From: Hymenobacter ruricola
Lineage (GTDB): Bacteria > Bacteroidota > Bacteroidia > Cytophagales > Hymenobacteraceae
Direction of reading: 5' to 3'
Assembly (NCBI RefSeq): GCF_015694525.1
Contig: NZ_JADQDM010000024.1
Span: forward strand, 1 to 64,000
Length of the DNA stretch: 64,000 nucleotides
Below are positions 34,611 through 41,547 of the stretch, piece after piece. The notes beneath the pieces were generated by a model. The model was given only the letters and a program-made list of their open reading frames with translations, was not told the DNA's origin and ran no database searches. Position numbers and translations under genes: made by a program. The stretch's first letter is position 1. Each line of letters opens with the position of its first letter.

Positions 34611-34707
34611 TTGATGTGCTGATTGAATAATTTGCTGATGTGCTGGTCACATCACAAAGCGTAAGCGAAAAACAGCACATTAGCACATCAAAAAATCAAC
34701 ACATCAA
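34611..34707. repeat. type C palindromic repeat C2 (nuoG-nuoH)
   Basis: The arms 34611-34644 and 34674-34707 are related 34-bp inverted copies with mismatches (TTGATGTGCTGATT... / ...AATCAACACATCAA). The gap from the nuoG stop to the nuoH start is filled to within 4-5 bp. Confidence 0.8.
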
Positions 34708-34710
34708 CAC

Positions 34711-35790
34711 ATGACTCTTCCCGCTCTGGGCTGGCAAGGCCTCGTCGTTCTGGTAGTTTTCGGCGTTTCGCTGCTGATTGCCACGTATTCTACTTATGCC
34801 GAGCGCGTGATTGCCGCGTTTCTGCAGGACCGGGTGGGCCCGGACCGCGCCGGCCCCTTCGGCCTGCTGCAGCCCCTGGCCGATGCCGTGAAGCTCTTCA
34901 CCAAAGAGGAGTTCTTCCCGGCCGGCGCCAACCGTGCGCTGTTTGTATTCGGTCCCTGCCTGGCCATGGTCACGGCCCTAATGTCGTCGGCGGTTATTCC
35001 GTTCGGCAATTTCCTGCAGTTTGGCGATACCATTATTCACCTGCAGGGCATTGAAATCAATGTCGGGATGCTCTACGTGTTCGGCATGGTGTCGCTTGGC
35101 GTGTACGGCATCATGATTGGCGGCTGGGCCTCGAACAACAAGTTCTCGCTTCTCGGCGCCATCCGCGCCGCCTCGCAAAACATCAGCTACGAAATCGCCA
35201 TGGGCCTCGCCCTGATTGCCGTGCTGATGATGTCGGGCACGCTGTCGCTGCGCGAAATCACGCTTCAGCAATCGGTGGCCGGCGAGTGGCACTTCTGGAA
35301 CATCGCCAAGCAGCCGCTGGGCTTTATCATCTTCATCGTGTGCGCTTTCGCTGAAACCAACCGGACTCCCTTCGACTTGCCGGAGTGCGAAACCGAGCTG
35401 ATTGGCGGCTACCACACCGAGTACAGCTCCATGAAAATGGGCCTGTACCTGTTCGCGGAGTACATCAACGTGTTCGTGGCTTCGGCTGTGATGAGCGTGC
35501 TGTACTTCGGCGGCTTCAACTTCCCCTTCCAATACGAACTGCGCGATTGGTTGGTATCGAGCCGTGGCCTGGAGCTGGTGACGGCCCAAAACATCATCAC
35601 CATCCTCGGATTGGTGGGCTTGTTCGCCAAAATCTTCGGCTTCATTTTCTTCTTCATGTGGGTGCGCTGGACCCTGCCGCGCTTCCGCTACGACCAACTG
35701 ATGCGCCTGGGCTGGACCATCCTCATCCCGCTGGCCATCTTCAACATCATGCTGACGGGCGGCCTGATTACGTTCGGCGTGATTAAATAA
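34711..35790 (+). CDS. nuoH: NADH-quinone oxidoreductase subunit H
   Basis: The 359-residue membrane subunit links the quinone cavity to the proton channel and has eight helices. Conserved loops include LQDRVGPDRAGPFGLLQPLA and CAFAETNRTPFDLPECETEL, the quinone-site carboxylate region. The start ATG comes directly after the type C palindrome. It is in frame with no competing start and is of normal length. Confidence 0.97.
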   Translation: MTLPALGWQGLVVLVVFGVSLLIATYSTYAERVIAAFLQDRVGPDRAGPFGLLQPLADAVKLFTKEEFFPAGANRALFVFGPCLAMVTALMSSAVIPFGNFLQFGDTIIHLQGIEINVGMLYVFGMVSLGVYGIMIGGWASNNKFSLLGAIRAASQNISYEIAMGLALIAVLMMSGTLSLREITLQQSVAGEWHFWNIAKQPLGFIIFIVCAFAETNRTPFDLPECETELIGGYHTEYSSMKMGLYLFAEYINVFVASAVMSVLYFGGFNFPFQYELRDWLVSSRGLELVTAQNIITILGLVGLFAKIFGFIFFFMWVRWTLPRFRYDQLMRLGWTILIPLAIFNIMLTGGLITFGVIK

Positions 35791-35797
35791 CTTTGTT

Positions 35798-35902
35798 TGT
35801 CATGCTGACGAAGGAAGCATCTTATCACCGCTGCTTTCGTCAGATTTAGTTACCTCAGCGGCTTGCGGACGTGATAAGATGCTTCGCAAGCTCAGCATGA
35901 CA
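35798..35902. repeat. type A palindromic repeat A8 (nuoH-nuoI)
   Basis: The arms 35798-35828 and 35871-35902 are inverted with mismatches. The left arm plus about 20 nt of adjacent loop matches A6 between nuoC and nuoD almost base for base, so the two are recent copies of one element. Confidence 0.88.
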
Positions 35903-35910
35903 GAATTTCT

Positions 35911-36489
35911 ATGGAATCCCTTAGCAAACGCGCCAAAGTTCTCGAAAAGAAGCCCATGACCTTTGCCGAGCGGGCTTACCTGCCGGCTATTTTCCAGGGC
36001 CTGACCATTACGATGCGGCACTTTTTCCGTGCCGCCACCAAGAAGCAAGTCACCGTCCGCTACCCCGACGAGACCCGTCCCTTCTCCCCCGTTTTCCGCG
36101 GCCTGCACGTGCTCAAGCGCGACGAAGCCGGCCGGGAGCGCTGCACCGCTTGCGGCCTCTGCGCTGTGGCCTGCCCCGCCGAAGCCATTACCATGGTGGC
36201 CGGCGAGCGCAAGAAGGGCGAGGAAAACCTCTACCGCGAAGAGAAGTACGCCGTGAGCTACGAAATCAATATGCTGCGCTGCATCTTCTGCGGCCTGTGC
36301 GAAGAAGCCTGCCCCAAAGCCGCCGTGTACCTGCAAGCCGACAAAATGGCTCCGCCGCGTTTCGAGCGCGACGAGTTCATCTACGGCAAGGACCGGCTGG
36401 TGGAGCCCGTGACGCCCGACAACCGCTCGAAGCGCGGCATCCAGCTTACGCCCGAGCAGGCCGACAAGCTGCGGGCTCAACTGGCGTAA
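35911..36489 (+). CDS. nuoI: NADH-quinone oxidoreductase subunit I
   Basis: The 192-residue ferredoxin-like subunit has two [4Fe-4S] clusters (N6a and N6b). The ligand sets are C78, C81, C84, C88 (CTACGLCAVACPAEA) and C124, C127, C130, C134 (CIFCGLCEEACPKAA). It has an N-terminal amphipathic helix and is of normal length. A type B palindrome begins 1 bp after the stop codon. Confidence 0.97.
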   Translation: MESLSKRAKVLEKKPMTFAERAYLPAIFQGLTITMRHFFRAATKKQVTVRYPDETRPFSPVFRGLHVLKRDEAGRERCTACGLCAVACPAEAITMVAGERKKGEENLYREEKYAVSYEINMLRCIFCGLCEEACPKAAVYLQADKMAPPRFERDEFIYGKDRLVEPVTPDNRSKRGIQLTPEQADKLRAQLA

Positions 36490-36490
36490 C

Positions 36491-36570
36491 GTAGCGCGGA
36501 CTTTGTAGTCCGCGTCTGGCTAGAATTTATACTTCACCGTCCCACTCGCGGACTACAAAGTCCGCGCTAC
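36491..36570. repeat. type B palindromic repeat B2 (nuoI-nuoJ)
   Basis: The 24-bp arms 36491-36514 and 36547-36570 are perfect inverted copies (GTAGCGCGGACTTTGTAGTC then CGCG). Each arm folds on itself. The element spans from 1 bp after the nuoI stop to 2 bp before the nuoJ start. Confidence 0.92.
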
Positions 36571-36572
36571 TT

Positions 36573-37082
36573 ATGTCCCCTCTCTTTCTCTTTCTCTCGT
36601 TCGTGGCCCTGCTGAGTGCATTGGGCGTGGTGCTGGCCAAAAACCCGGTGCACAGCGTCCTGTTTCTCATCCTCACGTTCTTCACGCTCTCCGGCCACTA
36701 CCTGCTGCTGAACGCGCAGTTCCTGGCCGCCGTGAACATCATCGTGTACGCCGGCGCCATCATGGTGTTGTTCCTGTTCGTGATTATGTTCCTGAATCTG
36801 AACGAAGAGACGGAGCCGCACAAGCCTGCCCTGGCCAAAATTGCGGCTGCCATTGCCGGTGGCTCGCTGCTGCTGATTCTGGTAGCCGCCCTGCGCAACG
36901 TGAACCCCGCCGGCTATGACCCAGCCACCTTCAAATCCCAAATCGGCATGGTAGACCAATTGGGGCTGGTGCTGTTTCAGCAGTATGCGTTGCCGTTCGA
37001 GTTGGCTTCCATCCTGCTGCTGGCCGCTATGGTGGGCTCCGTGATGCTGGGCAAGCGCGAGACGGGCGAGCGGAATTTCTAA
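36573..37082 (+). CDS. nuoJ: NADH-quinone oxidoreductase subunit J
   Basis: The 169-residue membrane subunit has five helices. The ND6-like region NAQFLAAVNIIVYAGAIMVL is distinctive, and VHSVLFLILTFFTLSGHYLL is the typical second helix. It is the last nuo gene here: the next 25 bp lead to a strong terminator, with no nuoK, L, M or N. Those subunits must be encoded elsewhere for a working proton pump. Confidence 0.95.
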   Translation: MSPLFLFLSFVALLSALGVVLAKNPVHSVLFLILTFFTLSGHYLLLNAQFLAAVNIIVYAGAIMVLFLFVIMFLNLNEETEPHKPALAKIAAAIAGGSLLLILVAALRNVNPAGYDPATFKSQIGMVDQLGLVLFQQYALPFELASILLLAAMVGSVMLGKRETGERNF

Positions 37083-37106
37083 GCTTAACAACTCACTAAA
37101 TAGGAG

Positions 37107-37139
37107 GCGGCAACTGAGGTTTCAGTTGCCGCTTTTTTT
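37107..37139 (+). terminator. intrinsic terminator closing the nuo operon
   Basis: The stem gcggcaactga / tcagttgccgc is followed by seven T residues, 25 bp after the nuoJ stop. Confidence 0.9.
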
Positions 37140-37154
37140 ATCAGCCTCCGTAAC

Positions 37155-38249
37155 TTGGCTCTGCCTATTTACCATCCGTTAATCCTTAATCCAGAAGCCT
37201 CCGTGAACTTAACAAAAGCCCCATCAAACGTGCTGGCTGAAGCGAATGAGACTGGCAGCCTCGGGGTGATGTATCTGAAACGCTACTGGTCGCAAGCATT
37301 GGCGAAGCGCAACGGTGTATTTGTGGAGGCAACGGAAAAGGACTGGCGGTTCGATAATTTGCTGCTGAATGGGCTAGGCTTGCCAATTGAGGAAACGTTG
37401 CGGTACCTGATGCAAGCCGCTCCAAATTTTGCGGATTTTGAAAGCTGGGTTTTGGCAAAAAATGGCGGCCAAATTGCTCCTTTGCAGATTGCGCGCCTCA
37501 ACAGCCTCTTTGCCAACAAACCATACCCAGAAGCCCTACAGATTAGCCTGCGCGAAATTGAAGAAGATGCCGACGTGCTCAGTGCCGAGGATTTGGCGTT
37601 TTGGGATGAGCACGGCTACGTCATCGTGCGCGGGGCCGTGTCGAAAGAACAGGCCCGCGCAACGGAGTGGGCAGTCTGGGAAGCTCTGGGAATGGACCCC
37701 AACGACGCTGCTACTTGGTACCAGAAGCCAATTGGCAAAGGCATTATGATGGACTTCTACCATCACCCCACCTTGCTGGTCAACCGCCAGTCGAAGCGGA
37801 TTCAGAAGGCCTTTGCGCAGCTCTGGCAGACCGCCGACCTCTGGAAAACCACCGACCGCACCAGCTTCAACCCGCCCGAAACGGCTACCTACCAGCACCA
37901 GGGCACGCCCCTGCACTGGGACATGAGCCTGGAGCCGCCGCTCCGTTTCGGTACCCAAGGCCTGCTCTACCTCTGCGACACGCCGGCCGAGCAGGGCGCT
38001 TTTCGCTGTGTGCCTGGCTTCCACCGCCAGTTGGGAAGCTGGCTGGCTGGCCTGCCCGAAGGCGTTGACCCGCGCCGCGTGAACCTCGACGCCCAGGCCG
38101 TGCCCATCGCGGCCGAAGCTGGCGACTTCGTTATTTGGCACCACGCGCTGCCGCACGGCAGCAGCCCCAACCGCGGCACCTATCCGCGCATCGTGCAATA
38201 CCTGAACATGTACCCGGTCGAGTTCAAAGAGAACACGGCTTGGCGGTAG
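37155..38249 (+). CDS. phytanoyl-CoA dioxygenase (PhyH)-family protein
   Basis: This Fe(II)/2-oxoglutarate-type oxygenase has up to 364 residues. The iron ligands are visible as HWD in TPLHWDMSLEP and the distal His in WHHALPHGSSPNRGTYPR, with FDEHGYVIV-like entry AFWDEHGYVIVRGAVSKEQA. The substrate is unknown. The start is uncertain: a TTG at 37155, a GTG at 37203 and an ATG at 37269 are all possible, and I give the longest frame. AT-richer codon use near the 5' end differs from the flanking genes. A terminator lies just after the gene. Confidence 0.75.
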   Translation: MALPIYHPLILNPEASVNLTKAPSNVLAEANETGSLGVMYLKRYWSQALAKRNGVFVEATEKDWRFDNLLLNGLGLPIEETLRYLMQAAPNFADFESWVLAKNGGQIAPLQIARLNSLFANKPYPEALQISLREIEEDADVLSAEDLAFWDEHGYVIVRGAVSKEQARATEWAVWEALGMDPNDAATWYQKPIGKGIMMDFYHHPTLLVNRQSKRIQKAFAQLWQTADLWKTTDRTSFNPPETATYQHQGTPLHWDMSLEPPLRFGTQGLLYLCDTPAEQGAFRCVPGFHRQLGSWLAGLPEGVDPRRVNLDAQAVPIAAEAGDFVIWHHALPHGSSPNRGTYPRIVQYLNMYPVEFKENTAWR

Positions 38250-38274
38250 CGAGGCAGCTAGTTGTTCTGAATGC

Positions 38275-38307
38275 GAAAGAGCCGCGCCTAATGGGCGCGG
38301 CTCTTTC
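38275..38307 (+). terminator. intrinsic terminator after the PhyH gene
   Basis: The stem gaaagagccgcgcc / ggcgcggctctttc with a short TAAT-type loop has a T-rich descending arm. Confidence 0.85.
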
Positions 38308-38318
38308 TGTATTTGGTA

Positions 38319-38358
38319 TGATAAGCTATTGGACGGCGTGATGAGTTATTGGACGGTG
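38319..38358. repeat. tandem 20-bp direct repeat
   Basis: TGATAAGCTATTGGACGGCG is followed directly by TGATGAGTTATTGGACGGTG, two copies with three mismatches. It lies in the AT-rich gap between the PhyH gene and a small minus-strand ORF. No function is apparent. The rest of 38250-38785 holds the terminators and the small ORF listed here, and nothing else I can identify. Confidence 0.7.
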
Positions 38359-38393
38359 ATAATCTGATAATTCCGAATTACTCGGTTGGGGTA

Positions 38394-38582
38394 TTAATTA
38401 TACGAGGTGGCCGAAGCTGGGCTTTGCACTTGGGCGACCACTCTCGAACCGATAGGTACGGAGCGGTAAGTGGGCACGCGCATCTTGTATACCAGCGAAG
38501 AAGCCAGTTGCACGCGCATCAGGGAGGCGCTCAGCGTAACCCAGAACAACACAACGGCAGCGAAGAGGTAAAACTTGGTCAT
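38394..38582 (-). CDS. small exported or membrane protein, unknown
   Basis: A 62-residue ORF begins MTKFYLFAAVVLFWVTLSAS, a hydrophobic segment that could be a signal peptide or anchor, followed by a polar tail (VPTYRSVPIGSRVVAQV). No family is recognised. Support for a real gene comes from an exact -7 promoter motif 31 bp upstream on the same strand and from the surrounding non-coding space. Confidence 0.5.
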   Translation of the reverse strand: MTKFYLFAAVVLFWVTLSASLMRVQLASSLVYKMRVPTYRSVPIGSRVVAQVQSPASATSYN

Positions 38583-38612
38583 GAGTGCGAGTGGTGAGGC
38601 GTTTAACTGATA

Positions 38613-38620
38613 CAAACCTA
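38613..38620 (-). promoter_or_regulatory. -7 promoter motif for the small ORF
   Basis: On the minus strand it reads TAGGTTTG, an exact TAnnTTTG. No clear -33 partner was found. Confidence 0.5.
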
Positions 38621-38739
38621 CTCGGTGCACTTAGGGGTCGGGGTGTCTCTTCGTTTAGTCAGGGTCGTTTCACGGTGAACCGGGTGGTTTGGGGTGTCAA
38701 CGATTTTTGGTGTCAACCAGCGTAGCGCGCTTAAAGGAA

Positions 38740-38772
38740 AAGCGGCGACTGATGGTTCAGTCGCCGCTTCCG
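38740..38772 (-). terminator. intrinsic terminator of the 134-residue protein gene
   Basis: The stem aagcggcgactga / tcagtcgccgctt is followed on the minus strand by a T-rich run, just downstream of the stop at 38786. Confidence 0.75.
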
Positions 38773-38785
38773 TTTACTGCCGTTT

Positions 38786-39190
38786 CTAATCAGTGGCAGC
38801 AGCGAAGCGCTTAACCCAATCCTGCAATTCATGCTCACTGATAGTCAATGCTGATACATATTCGTGGAAGCGCGGTGTAAAATCGGTAGGCCGACGAATT
38901 TCTAACGAGTAGCCTTGGCGGCTGTTTTCTAATTTGACCAGCAGGCTGCCCCAAGGCTGCCAGCCAAATTCCTTGGTCCAAATTTGCTCAGGGGTCAGGC
39001 GCAACAGCACATCTTTTTCTTTCAGCTTCAATCGATTAACGAGCGCCATTATTGTACCGAATATCAGGAATAATACCCCTGGCAATGCCTGCTTGCTGCT
39101 AGCTATTATCAGCAACCCACCGGTAGCAATAGCGGCACCGACCATTACCTGCATCATAGCTTTCCATCGCACATAACGCACCTCCTTCAT
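38786..39190 (-). CDS. hypothetical two-helix membrane protein
   Basis: This 134-residue protein of unknown family has two adjacent hydrophobic helices (MQVMVGAAIATGGLLIIA and LPGVLFLIFGTIMALVN). A soluble C-terminal domain of about 80 residues follows, containing LRLTPEQIWTKEFGWQPWGS. The layout resembles small PH-like membrane proteins, but I cannot assign a function. It lies between two terminators and so is probably monocistronic. GC content is lower than in neighbouring genes. Confidence 0.75.
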   Translation of the reverse strand: MKEVRYVRWKAMMQVMVGAAIATGGLLIIASSKQALPGVLFLIFGTIMALVNRLKLKEKDVLLRLTPEQIWTKEFGWQPWGSLLVKLENSRQGYSLEIRRPTDFTPRFHEYVSALTISEHELQDWVKRFAAATD

Positions 39191-39196
39191 GATGCT

Positions 39197-39246
39197 AAAA
39201 GTAAAGGGCTGCCATCGGCTTTCACCAACAGCAGCCCTTTACTTTT
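39197..39246 (-). terminator. terminator downstream of aspS
   Basis: The 16-bp stem aaaagtaaagggctgc / gcagccctttactttt has an 18-nt loop. It lies 13 bp beyond the aspS stop on the minus strand. Confidence 0.8.
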
Positions 39247-39258
39247 AAACTGCGGCCC

Positions 39259-41022
39259 CTACTTCGCCACCACGTCCGTCTTAATGCTCAGCTCCTTGAG
39301 CTGCGCGTCGGCAATGGGCGAAGGCGAGTCAATCATCACGTCGCGGCCGGAGTTGTTTTTGGGGAAGGCGATGAAGTCGCGGATGGAATCCGAGCCGCCG
39401 AAGAGGCTGCAGAGGCGGTCGAAACCGAAGGCGAGGCCGCCGTGGGGCGGGGCGCCGTATTCGAAAGCGTCGAGCAGGAAGCCGAACTGGGCCTGGGCTT
39501 CTTCGGGCGTGAAGCCGAGCAGCGAGAACATGCGGGCCTGCACCGCCCGGTCGTGGATGCGGATGGAGCCGCCGCCGATTTCCACGCCGTTTATCACGAG
39601 GTCGTAGGCGTTGGCGCGGGTCTGACCGATGGTTTCGGGGTTGTCGAGCAGGGCCAGGTCCTCCGGCTTGGGCGAAGTGAAGGGGTGGTGCATGGCGAAG
39701 TGGCGGTTTTCCTCTTCGCTGAATTCAAGCAGCGGGAAATCAATCACCCACAGCGGCGAGAACGAGTGGGGGTCGCGCAGGCCCAGGCGGCGGCCCATTT
39801 CAAGGCGCAGCTCGCTCATGGCTTTGCGGGTTTTGGCTTCGGGGCCGGCCAGCAGCAGCAGCAGGTCGCCGGGGTTGGCGTTGAAGGCCGCCTTCCACTT
39901 CTGCAATTCCTCCTGCGAGTAGAATTTATCAACCGAGGATTTTACCGAGCCGTCGGCCTCCACGCGGGCGTACACGAGGCCGGTGGCGCCGATTTGCGGG
40001 CGCCGTACCCACTCGGTCAGCTCGTCGATTTGCTTGCGGGTGTAGGCGGCCAGGGTGGCGGCGTTGATGCCCAGCACCAGCTCGGCGTTGTCGAAGACGG
40101 GAAAATTTTGGCCCTTCACGGTTTCGGTGAGGTTCACGAACTTCATCTCGAAGCGGGTGTCGGGCTTGTCGTTGCCGTAGTCGCGCATGGCGTCGGCGTA
40201 GGTCATGCGGGGCACGGTGGGGAAATCGAGGTTTTTGATTTCCTTGAACAGGTAGCGCACCAAGCCCTCGAACATATCCAGGATGTCTTCCTGCTCCACA
40301 AAGGCCATTTCGCAGTCAATCTGCGTGAATTCAGGCTGGCGGTCGGCGCGCAGGTCTTCGTCGCGGAAGCACTTCACAATCTGAAAATACCGGTCGAAAC
40401 CCGACACCATGAGTAGCTGCTTGAACGTCTGGGGCGACTGCGGCAGGGCGTAGAACTCGCCGGGGTTCATGCGCGAGGGCACCACGAAGTCGCGCGCGCC
40501 TTCGGGCGTGCTCTTGATGAGCACCGGGGTTTCCACTTCGATGAAGTCCTGGCCGTCGAGGTAGCGGCGCACGGCCTGGGCCATTTTGTGGCGCAGCATC
40601 AGGTTGTTGCGCACGGGGGTGCGGCGCAGGTCGAGGTAGCGGTACTTCATGCGCAGGTCGTCGCCGCCGTCGGTGTCGTCTTCGATGAGGAAGGGCGGCA
40701 GCTTGGCGGGGTTCAGGATTTCAACCTTCTCGGGGCGCACTTCGATGGCGCCGGTGGGGATTTTGTCGTTTTTGGAGTGACGCTCTACCACTTTCCCGGT
40801 CACTTGGAGCACAAACTCGCGGCCGAGCTGGCGGGCGGTTTCGCGCACGGCTTCGGCCTCCACGCCTTCTTCCAAGGTTACTTGCGTGAGGCCGTACCGG
40901 TCGCGCAGGTCAATCCAGAGGATGGCGCCTTTGTCGCGGGTGCGCTGCACCCAGCCGCAGAGGCTGACGGGTTGACCAATGTGTTCTTCGCGGAGTTCGC
41001 CGCAGGTGTGGGTACGTAGCAT
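39259..41022 (-). CDS. aspS: aspartyl-tRNA synthetase
   Basis: The class IIb aminoacyl-tRNA synthetase (587 residues) charges tRNA-Asp. An N-terminal OB anticodon domain (SLCGWVQRTRDKGAILWIDL) is followed by the catalytic core with YALPQSPQTFKQLLMVSGFD, motif 2 RCFRDEDLRADRQPEFTQID and motif 3 GLAFGFDRLCSLFGG. The insertion domain of bacterial-type AspRS is present. The length is normal. The leader shares a peculiar sequence with ccmE. Confidence 0.98.
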   Translation of the reverse strand: MLRTHTCGELREEHIGQPVSLCGWVQRTRDKGAILWIDLRDRYGLTQVTLEEGVEAEAVRETARQLGREFVLQVTGKVVERHSKNDKIPTGAIEVRPEKVEILNPAKLPPFLIEDDTDGGDDLRMKYRYLDLRRTPVRNNLMLRHKMAQAVRRYLDGQDFIEVETPVLIKSTPEGARDFVVPSRMNPGEFYALPQSPQTFKQLLMVSGFDRYFQIVKCFRDEDLRADRQPEFTQIDCEMAFVEQEDILDMFEGLVRYLFKEIKNLDFPTVPRMTYADAMRDYGNDKPDTRFEMKFVNLTETVKGQNFPVFDNAELVLGINAATLAAYTRKQIDELTEWVRRPQIGATGLVYARVEADGSVKSSVDKFYSQEELQKWKAAFNANPGDLLLLLAGPEAKTRKAMSELRLEMGRRLGLRDPHSFSPLWVIDFPLLEFSEEENRHFAMHHPFTSPKPEDLALLDNPETIGQTRANAYDLVINGVEIGGGSIRIHDRAVQARMFSLLGFTPEEAQAQFGFLLDAFEYGAPPHGGLAFGFDRLCSLFGGSDSIRDFIAFPKNNSGRDVMIDSPSPIADAQLKELSIKTDVVAK

Positions 41023-41064
41023 GGACCGCAGATTTAACGGATTCTAACAGATTAAAACGGATTG
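41023..41064 (-). promoter_or_regulatory. aspS leader shared with ccmE
   Basis: On the minus strand the leader reads AATCTGTTAGAATCCGTTAA followed by ATCTGCGGTCC, directly adjoining the ATG. The ccmE leader at 16740-16781 has the same words in the same order. It lies in the presumed 5' untranslated region. Confidence 0.55.
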
Positions 41065-41084
41065 TTGGGGTTCCGCTTTTTTGT

Positions 41085-41093
41085 GCGAAGGTA
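41085..41093 (-). promoter_or_regulatory. possible -7 promoter motif for aspS
   Basis: On the minus strand it reads TACCTTCGC, one base from the TAnnTTTGC consensus, 62 bp upstream of the start. Confidence 0.45.
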
Positions 41094-41143
41094 GCCATTG
41101 AGGCGGCGGGGCGGAAATCGGCGGGGCGGGACGGCCGCAAACC

Positions 41144-41327
41144 GTTTTTCAGACACCCACGCAAATGCTTAGTGCCTTGAAAAACGTTTTTCAGACACCT
41201 ACACAAATGCATAATGCTCTGTAAAACGTTTTTCAGGCACCTACACAAATGCTCAGTGCTCTGAAAAACGTTTTTCAGACACCCACGCAAATGCTTAGGG
41301 CCCTGTAAAACGCCATACAGGCACCCG
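41144..41327. repeat. 42-bp tandem repeat array (four copies plus a partial)
   Basis: Copies begin at 41144, 41186, 41228 and 41270, with a decayed fifth at 41312, giving an exact 42-bp period. Each unit starts GTTTTTCAGACACC and ends in GAAAAAC, so every boundary forms the palindrome GAAAAACGTTTTTC or a near variant. The spacer-free array rules out CRISPR. It lies in the 525-bp gap between aspS and the 146-residue exported protein. An antisense frame is open through it (14-residue repeats with RCLKNV), but I do not call it a gene. Confidence 0.9.
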
Positions 41328-41440
41328 CTGGCGCGCGTCTTCAGACGCGGGCCGACTGGTTTCGAGCCCCCGGCTCGGGGTGGGGCCGGCGCGCACGGCG
41401 GCGCTGGGCCAGTCGGCCCGCGTCGGAAACGCGCGCCAGC
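41327..41440. repeat. type E GC-rich palindromic repeat
   Basis: The left arm 41327-41359 and the right arm 41409-41440 are inverted copies with few differences, built from GCTGGCGCGCGT...GACGCGGGCCGACTGG. Each arm contains its own dyad (CGCGTCT / AGACGCG). It abuts the 42-bp tandem array. Between it and 41547 I see only a GC-rich leader. Confidence 0.8.
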
Positions 41441-41547
41441 CGCTCAGCCGCGCCGGCCGGCAACCCAGTTCGGCCGTTTTTGGTACGGGATATGCAAAGG
41501 CCGGCCGTAGCTGCTTCCTTTGTTGTCTTCGTTCCCTTCAAATTTCC

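Noticed and set aside
40910..41290. Antisense ORF with 14-residue repeats through the tandem array
   Set aside because: The 42-bp period is a multiple of three, so a repeat-long open frame is expected by construction; it also runs into aspS and has no start context.
41144..41327. CRISPR array
   Set aside because: The 42-bp units are contiguous with no spacers, and no cas genes are present.
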